Below, one piece after another: positions 52,309-59,379 of a stretch of 64,000 nucleotides of DNA; the first letter of the stretch is position 1, and each line of letters starts with the position of its first letter. The notes under the pieces are model-generated. The model saw nothing but the letters and a program-made list of their open reading frames with translations, was not told where the DNA came from and did no database searches. Both the position numbers and the translations under genes were made by a program. The stretch is from Altibacter sp. HG106 (GTDB lineage Bacteria; Bacteroidota; Bacteroidia; Flavobacteriales; Flavobacteriaceae), in contig NZ_JAQQTD010000005.1 of assembly GCF_028561755.1 (NCBI RefSeq), forward strand, positions 186,001-250,000. The letters run 5' to 3'.

Positions 52309-52722
52309 TTAATGGGGTAATCGGTTTCTGAGAATACCGTATAAGAAGGTACCTATCAACGCGCCTAATATCACCCATAATATCGTGAGATAACCTGCAC
52401 CGGCCAGTACGAACATAGGGCCCGGGCACGCTCCTGCCAGCGCCCATCCGAGTCCAAAGAGAATACCTCCGAAGAGATACCGCGGTACGCTCTTATTCTT
52501 TGCATGTAACTGCATAGGCTCTCCGGTAATAGGCTTTACGTTCTTTCTCTTAATGATCTGAACGCCAATAATACCAAGGACCAAGGCCGAACCAATAATG
52601 CCATACATGTGAAAGCTTCCGAAGCGAAACATTTCATAAATACGAAACCAAGAGGCGGCTTCCGACTTATACATTACAATGCCAAAAAAAGTGCCGATAA
52701 AAAGATATGCCAGATATTTCAT
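52309..52722 (-). CDS. YeeE/YedE-type sulfur transporter, small half (DUF6691)
   Basis: 137 residues, four membrane spans. Conserved motif GWALAGACPGPMFVLAG with the Cys found in YeeE/TsuA thiosulfate channels. It begins 1 bp after the other half, so the two probably form one transporter encoded as a split pair. Expected to move thiosulfate or a related sulfur species across the inner membrane. Confidence 0.85.
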   Translation of the reverse strand: MKYLAYLFIGTFFGIVMYKSEAASWFRIYEMFRFGSFHMYGIIGSALVLGIIGVQIIKRKNVKPITGEPMQLHAKNKSVPRYLFGGILFGLGWALAGACPGPMFVLAGAGYLTILWVILGALIGTFLYGILRNRLPH

Positions 52723-52723
52723 A

Positions 52724-53281
52724 CTAAAAGATCAAAGGGAATAAAAAGTACACCATGGTCATGCCGCCAATAAAAAAACCGATCACAGCTAATAACGATG
52801 GTAGTTGCAAATTACTTAGGCCCGAAATCGCGTGTCCGGAGGTACAGCCCCCAGCATAGCGGGCACCAAAACCAATGAGCACACCGCCGAGCAACAGGGT
52901 AACAACCGACTTCCATTCAAAAAACCGCTCATTGGCAAATAATTCACTTGGTAAATACGCTGTGCCCGCTCCAGAGATTTGATATTTCTGAGACAGTTCT
53001 GTTGCGATAGAAGGATTTATGGCTACGGTGTTTGTAGACATATAATTGGCGGCTAGATAACCACCAACGATGGCCCCTACAGCAACCATTAGGTTCCATC
53101 GGTCCTTTTTCCAGTTGAAGTTGAAAAAATCGGCAATCTTATCGCCCCCTACGGCAGCACAGCAGGTGCGTAGGTTAGAAGACATTCCAAATTGCTTTCC
53201 GATAAGTAAGAGCGCAAACATCGTCAACGCTATAAGAGGTCCGGCCACATACCATGGCCAGGGAGCATATATCCAATCCAT
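52724..53281 (-). CDS. YeeE/YedE-type sulfur transporter, larger half
   Basis: 185 residues, about five membrane spans. Signature GARYAGGCTSGHAISGLSNLQ holds the second conserved Cys of the YeeE fold. It also has SSNLRTCCAAVGGDKIADFF. ATG at 53281 (MDWIYAPWPWYVAG) is preferred over one at 53332, which lies upstream of the predicted promoter. First gene of the pair; its promoter carries a GTAAC-N4-GTTAC box. Confidence 0.87.
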   Translation of the reverse strand: MDWIYAPWPWYVAGPLIALTMFALLLIGKQFGMSSNLRTCCAAVGGDKIADFFNFNWKKDRWNLMVAVGAIVGGYLAANYMSTNTVAINPSIATELSQKYQISGAGTAYLPSELFANERFFEWKSVVTLLLGGVLIGFGARYAGGCTSGHAISGLSNLQLPSLLAVIGFFIGGMTMVYFLFPLIF

Positions 53282-53295
53282 ACTATTTTTTGAAG

Positions 53296-53339
53296 CAAAG
53301 ATGGACTTTTGTAAGGAAGGATACCGTAACAATGGTTAC
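53296..53339 (-). promoter_or_regulatory. GTAAC-N4-GTTAC site 1 and promoter of yeeE/yedE
   Basis: Inverted repeat GTAAC-AATG-GTTAC at 53326-53339. The -7-like box CATCTTTG (53303-53296, minus) ends 36.5 bp from the repeat centre. The leader to the ATG is about 10 bp. Confidence 0.65.
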
Positions 53340-53374
53340 AGTTTCAAAAGAATTTCAGAAAAATTATTATCCCA

Positions 53375-54106
53375 TTATCGCATCGGAAGAAGCAGTGTCG
53401 CCTTGCCCAACCTTACAGCATCGAGATGCCCCATTTTGGTACGCTCATTATTCATGAGGTGCATATGCAAAAAACTATCGTGATGCGTAAAAACGCCTTG
53501 ATGTTCTGTTGAAAAAAACCCAATAATGACAACCTCTTCGTTTTGTAGAGAGTATGACACCTGTCCTTGATGCGCCTCTTGGGGTGAGGTTACAACAGTA
53601 CCCGGTGGTAGATTTTGTACATGAATGGTTGCTTCGGAAACGGTCCCCTTAATTTGAAAAGCAAATGGTCCTGAGTTCGCTTCGGAAGCATTTTGAAGGA
53701 ATGTTTCAAGCGTAGCCATAGTTTGTACTTCCGAAGGAATCGCCATGGGTTCCCATTCGGAAACTTCCGCATAAACAAAAAATGGCGCGGTCACTTCGGG
53801 AATTACGGAAACACGCATGCTAGTGTCTGAAGTGACTTCCGAAACATATGCTTCTCCTTCCAACAGCATAATTTCACCTCGCATAAATGCCACCGGCCCC
53901 AGTCCGTATAGTGGCGCCTTCGACCCGAGCGTATCCATACGTACTTTCCCCGAAATTTCACCCTTCCACATGGCGTCTTTCATGGCGCCAACAACAACCG
54001 GCGTGGATGTCGCTTGATGTGAAAACGATTCTGATTTTTCTTTACAGCCCATTAAAATGACCAGAAAAAATACGGCTGCTAGCGTATAACTTGTCATTGT
54101 ATTCAT
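53375..54106 (-). CDS. Acetolactate decarboxylase-like lipoprotein
   Basis: 243 residues. N-terminal lipoprotein signal with lipobox ILMGC. The rest matches alpha-acetolactate decarboxylase: GLGPVAFMRGEIMLLEGEAY and GFFSTEHQGVFTHHDSFLHM followed by HLMNNERTKMGHLDAVRL, whose His residues correspond to the Zn ligands. The cytosolic enzyme converts 2-acetolactate to acetoin. Export as a lipoprotein is unexpected, so the physiological substrate may differ. ATG at 54106 is chosen over one at 54229 because of the signal peptide and a TATGTTTG -7 box at 54136-54129. It lies in the sulfur cluster but lacks the shared operator. Confidence 0.82.
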   Translation of the reverse strand: MNTMTSYTLAAVFFLVILMGCKEKSESFSHQATSTPVVVGAMKDAMWKGEISGKVRMDTLGSKAPLYGLGPVAFMRGEIMLLEGEAYVSEVTSDTSMRVSVIPEVTAPFFVYAEVSEWEPMAIPSEVQTMATLETFLQNASEANSGPFAFQIKGTVSEATIHVQNLPPGTVVTSPQEAHQGQVSYSLQNEEVVIIGFFSTEHQGVFTHHDSFLHMHLMNNERTKMGHLDAVRLGKATLLLPMR

Positions 54107-54183
54107 AGGGGTAACTTTTGATATTTGGCAAACATACAAAAGTTTGCTAAGGGGCGAGAACAGAAATAGTACCTTCCATAGCC

Positions 54184-54384
54184 CTATCGCCTGCAGGTGC
54201 GAATTCTGAAGAGTGTGTATAACGGACAAATGCTAATGAGGCTCGTGAGTAAAAAGATTGCCGCCAAACCCAATAAGAGGTAGCCTAGAATACCGCTAAT
54301 TAGCCCCTGCCAAAATAAGATGGCAATGACAATCGCAATCGCAATTCGAAGGATGCGGTCTGCACCGCCCATATTTTTTTTCAT
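54184..54384 (-). CDS. DUF2892 (YgaP-like) small membrane protein
   Basis: 66 residues. MKKNMGGADRILRIAIAIVI start, then two membrane spans, and a short CPLY element (SICPLYTLFRIRTC) typical of DUF2892, the membrane tail of YgaP rhodaneses. It accompanies sulfur-metabolism genes widely. An ATG at 54417 is also in frame but gives a non-family extension. It follows the SQR gene by 35 bp, in the same unit. Confidence 0.85.
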   Translation of the reverse strand: MKKNMGGADRILRIAIAIVIAILFWQGLISGILGYLLLGLAAIFLLTSLISICPLYTLFRIRTCRR

Positions 54385-54419
54385 GATTATATATTTATGG
54401 ATTGTATTGTTAGACATGC

Positions 54420-55727
54420 TTACACATCGGCCCCTTTCAACATTTTATTCCAGTATAGATAAGGGAGTCCGTATTTCTTCAACATCCACAAACGCCAGTG
54501 CTCTTTTGAACTGTCATTGATCAATAACTGTTTTAGCTTGGGATCCGGGATAAAGTTTTTATCGTAATCAAATTCAGCCAACACCATCTTACCATAATCG
54601 GTTACCAACGGACAGGAAGAATATCCATTGTACGATTTTGTGCCCAGACGATCGCGCTGCATCAGAAGATGAAGATTATCCACTACCACCGGAACCTGCT
54701 TTCGAATGGCCGCTCCTGTCTTGGCTGTTGGTAAGCCCGCGACATCGCCCAAACCAAAAACATTCTTGTACTGGGTATGTTGCAGGGTATGTTTATCTAC
54801 AGAAAGCCATCCGTCTGCATTCACCAAGGCAGAGTTTCTGACGAAGTCGGGTGCCACACTAGGAGGAGCCGTATGGAGCATATCATAATGAATTCCGTAG
54901 CGATTTCCCTGAACGGTGACTTTGATATCTTTGTAGTTATATTGAAAATTATCGTCAATGGTTTCGTTGTTTTCAGCTTCGGCCATCACCACACATCCTC
55001 CTGCGGTTACATCTTTGGTCAACTCATACCAGGCGATGTTGTTGGCTCCATCCACTTCCACCAATTTGTGGTAAAATCGAATGTTAATGTCCTTTCTATC
55101 GATCACTTTCATGAGCGTTTTGGCTATTTCCTTTACGCCAAAGATCACCGTACCTGCGGTTGCGAAAATTACCTCTGATTTATCGCGTACGCCCGTTTTA
55201 CGAAAATGACTATCGGCCAAATACATGATTTTTTGAGGAGCGCCTCCACATTTAATTGGCGTTGCAGGCTGCGTAAAGAGCGCCGTACCTCCCTTAAAGT
55301 TTTTTATTACCTCCCAGGTGTGTTGAGGGTCGGTATAGTTGCTACAAACCACACCCGAATCCATCGCCTCTCCTAAGCCGGGAACAAGACTAAAATCGTA
55401 TGCCAGGCCGGGACAAACCACCAAGTAATCGTAGGTTATAGTACCCTGCTTGGCCGTATGTATGGCATTATTATCGGGGTCGAATGCCGTGGCCTTATCT
55501 TGAATCCACTGCACTCCTTTGGGCATTACCGATGCCATGGGTTTTGCAGTTTTAGAGAAATCGTAGGTCCCCGCGCCCACAAGCGTCCATGCCGGTTGGT
55601 AATAATGTGTGTCGGCAGGTTCTATGATGGCGACATCCTTTGCTCTCTGCTGTGATAACAATTGTGCCGCCGTCATGATTCCGGCGGTTCCGCCTCCTAT
55701 GATTACTATTTGATGATGCGTTGCCAT
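54420..55727 (-). CDS. sqr: Sulfide:quinone oxidoreductase, SQOR-like (type II)
   Basis: Membrane-associated flavoprotein oxidising sulfide to sulfane sulfur with electrons to quinone. 435 residues: FAD motif IVIIGGGTAGIMTAAQLL at the N-terminus; catalytic Cys160 in TPIKCGGAPQKIMYLADSHF and Cys372 in YSSCPLVTDYGKMVLAEFDY, both in the context of mitochondrial-type SQOR; FAD C-terminal motif VFGLGDVAGLPTAKTGAA; and the end LPYLYWNKMLKG. Both redox Cys are retained. The next genes encode a persulfide dioxygenase-rhodanese and a sulfite exporter, completing a sulfide oxidation route. Promoter with GTAAC-N4-GTTAC box. Confidence 0.92.
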   Translation of the reverse strand: MATHHQIVIIGGGTAGIMTAAQLLSQQRAKDVAIIEPADTHYYQPAWTLVGAGTYDFSKTAKPMASVMPKGVQWIQDKATAFDPDNNAIHTAKQGTITYDYLVVCPGLAYDFSLVPGLGEAMDSGVVCSNYTDPQHTWEVIKNFKGGTALFTQPATPIKCGGAPQKIMYLADSHFRKTGVRDKSEVIFATAGTVIFGVKEIAKTLMKVIDRKDINIRFYHKLVEVDGANNIAWYELTKDVTAGGCVVMAEAENNETIDDNFQYNYKDIKVTVQGNRYGIHYDMLHTAPPSVAPDFVRNSALVNADGWLSVDKHTLQHTQYKNVFGLGDVAGLPTAKTGAAIRKQVPVVVDNLHLLMQRDRLGTKSYNGYSSCPLVTDYGKMVLAEFDYDKNFIPDPKLKQLLINDSSKEHWRLWMLKKYGLPYLYWNKMLKGADV

Positions 55728-55752
55728 AAAGAATAAAATTTCAGTGATTTAA

Positions 55753-55796
55753 TAAATTTATTCATATTATTCTTTGTCTTTGGTAACTATTGTTAC
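55753..55796 (-). promoter_or_regulatory. GTAAC-N4-GTTAC site 2 and promoter of SQR-DUF2892
   Basis: GTAAC-TATT-GTTAC at 55783-55796. -7-like box TAAATTTA (55760-55753, minus) ends 36.5 bp from the repeat centre. Confidence 0.65.
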
Positions 55797-55836
55797 ACAT
55801 CCAATAATGGAGCCACATACTTTTTGTCTTGAGCAT

Positions 55837-55864
55837 AAAAAAAGCGACCCATATGGGTCGCTTT
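55837..55864 (-). terminator. Terminator of the persulfide dioxygenase gene
   Basis: Minus strand: AAAGCGACCC (55864-55855), loop ATAT, GGGTCGC (55850-55844) followed by seven T (55843-55837). Confidence 0.88.
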
Positions 55865-55885
55865 GTTACAGTTTCGAGTGAATTC

Positions 55886-57304
55886 CTATTGTAAGGTAGA
55901 AGGACACACATAATCGGTGGTGTTGATCCCAGCGTCCTTCATGGCTTTAAATCCGCCTTGTACATCAATAAGGTTGTGAATGCCTCGGCTTTTCAAAATA
56001 GAAGCGGCGATCATACTTCGATATCCCCCCGCACAATGCACATAAAAGGTTTCCTCTTCGGGATATTCCGCAAGGTGCTCGTTTAACGTTGAGAGCGAAG
56101 TGTGCTTGGCATCTACGACGTGTTCTGACTCAAATTCTCCGGGCTTTCGCACATCAAAAACTGGCACTTTATAGTCTGAATCTTCCAACGCCTGTAGTAC
56201 TTCGGATGCGGCTACTGAAGTGACCGTATCGTATTCTTTAGAGGCCTTTTTCCAGGCTTCGAATCCTCCTTCCAAATATCCTAAGGTATTGTCGAAGCCT
56301 ACTCGAGAAAGGCGCGTGATCGTTTCTTCAATTCGGTCTTCCTCAGCGATCAGCAAAATGGGTTGCTCCACGTCTTTGATAAGATCTCCTACCCAAGGAG
56401 CAAAGCTCCCGTCAATGCCTATAAAAATAGAACCCGGAATATGACCTTTGGCGTATTCTTGCTGATGGCGAACATCCAGCATCACTGCTCCGGTTTCGTT
56501 CGCGGCCGCTTCAAAAGCGTCTGGAGATAAAGCGCTTTGCCCTTTCTCGATAACTTCTGCCACATCCTTATAACCTTCTTTGTTCATTTTTACATTCATC
56601 GGAAAATACGCAGGTGGCGGAAGCAAACCATCTGTCACTTCTTTGATAAACTCCTCCTTCGACATATCTGCGCGCAAGGCGTAGTTCATCTCTTTTTGGT
56701 GTCCTAAAGTATCCACCGTTTCCTTCATCATATTCTTTCCGCAGGCACTTCCGGCGCCATGGGCCGGATACACAATGACCTCATCCCCCAACGGCATGAT
56801 TTTGCTGCGTAAACTATCGTATAAGATTCCTGCCAGCTCCTCCTGGGTGATATCGTCTGCTTTTTGAGCCAGATCCGGCCGCCCGACGTCCCCTAAGAAT
56901 AAGGTGTCACCGGTAAACAAAGCATGGTCTTTACCGTCCTTATCACGAAGTAAATACGTTGTGCTTTCCATGGTATGCCCTGGTGTATGCAACACTACGA
57001 AGGTAACTTCGCCTAGCGGAAATTCTTGTTTGTCTTTTGCAATGATTGCGTCGAAATTTGGGTTCGCATTCGGACCGTAAATGATGGGAGCTCCCGTTTT
57101 TTCGGAAAGTGTCACATGCCCCGAAACAAAGTCGGCATGAAAGTGTGTTTCAAAAATGTACTTAATGCTGGCATTGGCTGCCTTTGCCTTTTTGATGTAG
57201 GGATCCACTTCACGAAGGGGATCAATGATGGCAACCTCACCGTTACTTTCAATATAGTATGCGCCTTGCGCAAGACAACCTGTATAAATTTGTTCGATTT
57301 TCAT
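55886..57304 (-). CDS. Persulfide dioxygenase-like MBL hydrolase fused to two rhodanese domains
   Basis: 472 residues. The MBL domain (about 1-245) has the ETHE1/CstB-type metal motif THFHADFVSGH (His54, His56, Asp58), HTPGHTMEST, LFTGDTLFLGDVGRPDL and VYPAHGAGSACG. Phe59 replaces the second-metal His, as in mononuclear-iron dioxygenases of this group. Rhodanese 1 (about 265-360) has a DVRHQQEY entry but ILLIAEEDR where the loop Cys should be, so it is probably inactive. Rhodanese 2 (about 380-465) has the active loop HCAGGYRS. Converts persulfide to sulfite and can make thiosulfate. An ATG at 57313 is also possible. Own promoter with GTAAC box. Confidence 0.92.
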   Translation of the reverse strand: MKIEQIYTGCLAQGAYYIESNGEVAIIDPLREVDPYIKKAKAANASIKYIFETHFHADFVSGHVTLSEKTGAPIIYGPNANPNFDAIIAKDKQEFPLGEVTFVVLHTPGHTMESTTYLLRDKDGKDHALFTGDTLFLGDVGRPDLAQKADDITQEELAGILYDSLRSKIMPLGDEVIVYPAHGAGSACGKNMMKETVDTLGHQKEMNYALRADMSKEEFIKEVTDGLLPPPAYFPMNVKMNKEGYKDVAEVIEKGQSALSPDAFEAAANETGAVMLDVRHQQEYAKGHIPGSIFIGIDGSFAPWVGDLIKDVEQPILLIAEEDRIEETITRLSRVGFDNTLGYLEGGFEAWKKASKEYDTVTSVAASEVLQALEDSDYKVPVFDVRKPGEFESEHVVDAKHTSLSTLNEHLAEYPEEETFYVHCAGGYRSMIAASILKSRGIHNLIDVQGGFKAMKDAGINTTDYVCPSTLQ

Positions 57305-57354
57305 ATTCCTCATATTTCAATAAAACGCAAGGAGGTACTCCTACGTTTTAGGTA

Positions 57355-57398
57355 CAAAATTAAGACCTATATTTTTGATAGTAGGCAACTCATGTTAC
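57355..57398 (-). promoter_or_regulatory. GTAAC-N4-GTTAC site 3 and promoter of the persulfide dioxygenase gene
   Basis: GCAAC-TCAT-GTTAC at 57385-57398 (one mismatch). A perfect -7 box TAATTTTG (57362-57355, minus) ends 36.5 bp from the repeat centre. Confidence 0.7.
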
Positions 57399-57428
57399 CA
57401 ATTTTAAATTCAATTGGGAACTCAACCG

Positions 57429-58226
57429 TTACCCAATTTCTTTATAAATGATATAAACAGCCATGACGAGTACGAACCAGCCAAAGACTTTTTTCAGTTT
57501 TTTTCCGTCGATAAAATTATTTAACCAAATCCCTACAAAGATGCCCACAATAGATAATCCGGTAAAAATTCCTAAAAAGGACCAATCAATTGCGAAGTTT
57601 TGAAGGTCTCCCACAAAACCGATTAGTGATTTAATAGCAATTATCAATAAGGAGGTGGCCACCGCTTTTTTCATGGGCAATTTTGCCAGCAATACGAGCG
57701 CAGGAATGATCAAAAAGCCTCCACCCGCGCCAACAATTCCGGTAATCACTCCAACAACCACTCCCTCGATTACAATAAGTGGATAATTATACGTAGGAGC
57801 TTGCTCCTGAAGATCTTCTTTCCGCTTGTTTCTAATCATCGAAAAAGAAGCCAACACCATAATCACCGCAAAAAATAGCATGATCGCCAGATTTTTGGTA
57901 ACGAGCCAACCGTTGATTTCAAATAATTCTTCCGGAATTGCCGGAATTAAATAAGCTCTTGTGAGATACACCGCAATAAAGGCGGGGAGCGCAAAAATAA
58001 AAGCAGTTTTTAAATCGACATTTCCCTTCATCATATTTTTTACCGCACCCACCAACGAAGTGGCGCCCACCACAAATAGTGAATAGGCTGTCGCCAACAC
58101 CGGATTTAACCCCAAGGCATATACGAGGATGGGTACCGTAAGAATAGAACCGCCCCCACCTATAAGACCCAAAACGAGTCCGATGAACAAGGCCCCAAGA
58201 TATCCAAGAATTTCAACTAGTTCCAT
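57429..58226 (-). CDS. TauE/SafE-family sulfite exporter
   Basis: 265-residue inner-membrane protein with about eight spans. Two-fold repeat motifs LGLIGGGGSILTVPILVYALGL and GIVGAGGGFLIIPALVLLAKL, the glycine-rich TauE/SafE signature. Probably exports sulfite or a related sulfur anion produced by the dioxygenase. It starts 16 bp after the Crp/Fnr gene, in the DUF983-crp-tauE unit. Confidence 0.9.
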   Translation of the reverse strand: MELVEILGYLGALFIGLVLGLIGGGGSILTVPILVYALGLNPVLATAYSLFVVGATSLVGAVKNMMKGNVDLKTAFIFALPAFIAVYLTRAYLIPAIPEELFEINGWLVTKNLAIMLFFAVIMVLASFSMIRNKRKEDLQEQAPTYNYPLIVIEGVVVGVITGIVGAGGGFLIIPALVLLAKLPMKKAVATSLLIIAIKSLIGFVGDLQNFAIDWSFLGIFTGLSIVGIFVGIWLNNFIDGKKLKKVFGWFVLVMAVYIIYKEIG

Positions 58227-58242
58227 GCGTTTCTATACGTGT

Positions 58243-58869
58243 TTAGAGCATCTCGATAGCACTTCGGTGCAAGCGTATAACACCATCATTTTCCATTTTT
58301 TTTAGTAAACGTGACACCACCACCCGACTCGTATGCAGGTCGGCTGCAATCTCTTTATGCGTTATATCGATGTGAGTATTATTCAAAATCTTCACCTTTT
58401 CTTCCAGGTAATGCATCAAACGCGTATCCATATTATTGAAGGCAATATTATCGATGCTCTCCAAGAGCTCCATCAAGCGAATGTGATAACTATCCATCAC
58501 AAAATGACGCCATGACTTGTACTTGCTAGACCAATATTCCATTTTGGAAACCGGGATCATTAAGAGTCGAACATCAGTTTCGGCCACGGCATGAATTTCA
58601 CTGCGTACATCACTTAAACAACAGGTCATGGACATGGCGCAGGTTTCTCCACGCTCTAAATGGTATAACAACAATTCTTCTCCTTCGGCATCTGGTCGTA
58701 AAATTTTAATACTTCCTTCCAATAATAATGGGATCGAACGTATGTACTGCCCCGGTTTAATAAGGTCGGCTCCCTCAGGAACCTCCATAAAAGTCCCCAC
58801 TCGATTCATTTCTTCGATTAGCGCAGGTTCAAAAGAAGCAGCAAAATATTGTTTGAGTTCTTGTATCAT
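58243..58869 (-). CDS. Crp/Fnr-family regulator, candidate sulfur-response activator
   Basis: 208 residues. N-terminal cyclic-nucleotide-like beta-barrel (about 20-110), dimerisation helix (about 110-140) and C-terminal winged HTH (DITHKEIAADLHTSRVVVSRLLKKMENDGVI). No Fnr-type N-terminal Fe-S Cys cluster is present. The barrel instead contains Cys77, Cys83 and Cys84 (ETCAMSMTCCLSD), which could sense persulfide or redox state. Start MIQELKQYF at 58869 overlaps the DUF983 stop by 1 bp (TAATG); an ATG at 58926 lies inside that gene. The cluster carries four identical palindromes, at the position expected for its binding. Confidence 0.9.
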   Translation of the reverse strand: MIQELKQYFAASFEPALIEEMNRVGTFMEVPEGADLIKPGQYIRSIPLLLEGSIKILRPDAEGEELLLYHLERGETCAMSMTCCLSDVRSEIHAVAETDVRLLMIPVSKMEYWSSKYKSWRHFVMDSYHIRLMELLESIDNIAFNNMDTRLMHYLEEKVKILNNTHIDITHKEIAADLHTSRVVVSRLLKKMENDGVIRLHRSAIEML

Positions 58870-59261
58870 TACGAGGGTTGCTTTTGATTCGCTTTGGGTT
58901 CGTACGCAAAGAAAAAATGAGCCCAAATCGACTTAGAAACAGCCCCAATATACGGCATCAATAGCAGTAAGACCCCGACGATGGTCCATAAAATTTCAGC
59001 AGGACCTAATTCCCAACCCAATACTAAAGTGGTAAGATAAGTGGCGATAGCTAGGGCAACGCCCACAGCATACGACACATACATGGATCCCGTAAAAAAG
59101 CTGGGTTCCATCGCGTATTTCACATGACACGAAGGGCAAGCATCATGTACCTTGTTCATTTTAGAAATGCGATACGGATGCGATTCAAGCAGATCGCCTT
59201 GTCGACAACGCGGACATTTCAGAAAGAGAACACTATAGAGATAGGTGCGACGTATTGACAT
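58869..59261 (-). CDS. DUF983 zinc-ribbon membrane protein
   Basis: 130 residues: zinc-ribbon-like CPRCRQGDLLESHP and CPSCHVKYAMEPS, then two membrane spans with FTGSMYVSYAVGVA. DUF983 proteins are common in Bacteroidota and Alphaproteobacteria near respiratory genes; their role is unknown. It is the first gene of the unit containing the Crp/Fnr regulator and is translationally coupled to it. Confidence 0.88.
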   Translation of the reverse strand: MSIRRTYLYSVLFLKCPRCRQGDLLESHPYRISKMNKVHDACPSCHVKYAMEPSFFTGSMYVSYAVGVALAIATYLTTLVLGWELGPAEILWTIVGVLLLLMPYIGAVSKSIWAHFFFAYEPKANQKQPS

Positions 59262-59276
59262 AACTTAATTTTTGTA

Positions 59277-59320
59277 CAAAAGTAGGGCTTCTCAACAGAG
59301 GCTACCGTAACAAAAGTTAC
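59277..59320 (-). promoter_or_regulatory. GTAAC-N4-GTTAC site 4 and promoter of DUF983-crp-tauE
   Basis: Perfect GTAAC-AAAA-GTTAC at 59307-59320. A perfect -7 box TACTTTTG (59284-59277, minus) ends 36.5 bp from the repeat centre. Implies autoregulation of the Crp/Fnr gene. The repeat also lies 60 bp before the divergent gene at 59380. Confidence 0.72.
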
Positions 59321-59379
59321 CAAGTTGAGGTTGTCCATTCCTTTGAATAGTCTATCTTTAATTTTCAAATCACTCCATT

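Noticed and set aside
54111-54124. GTAAC-TTTT-GATAT before the acetolactate decarboxylase lipoprotein gene
   Set aside because: Only one half matches, and it lies at or after the predicted transcription start instead of upstream of the -7 box.
54420-55727. Type II NADH dehydrogenase as an alternative for the flavoprotein
   Set aside because: Both SQOR redox cysteines are present in their conserved contexts and the neighbours are persulfide and sulfite genes.
55847-55858. ACCC-ATAT-GGGT, a match to the core of the envelope-regulon box
   Set aside because: It is the stem of the terminator after the persulfide dioxygenase gene, has no flanking ATC/AT bases of the box and no promoter at the required offset.
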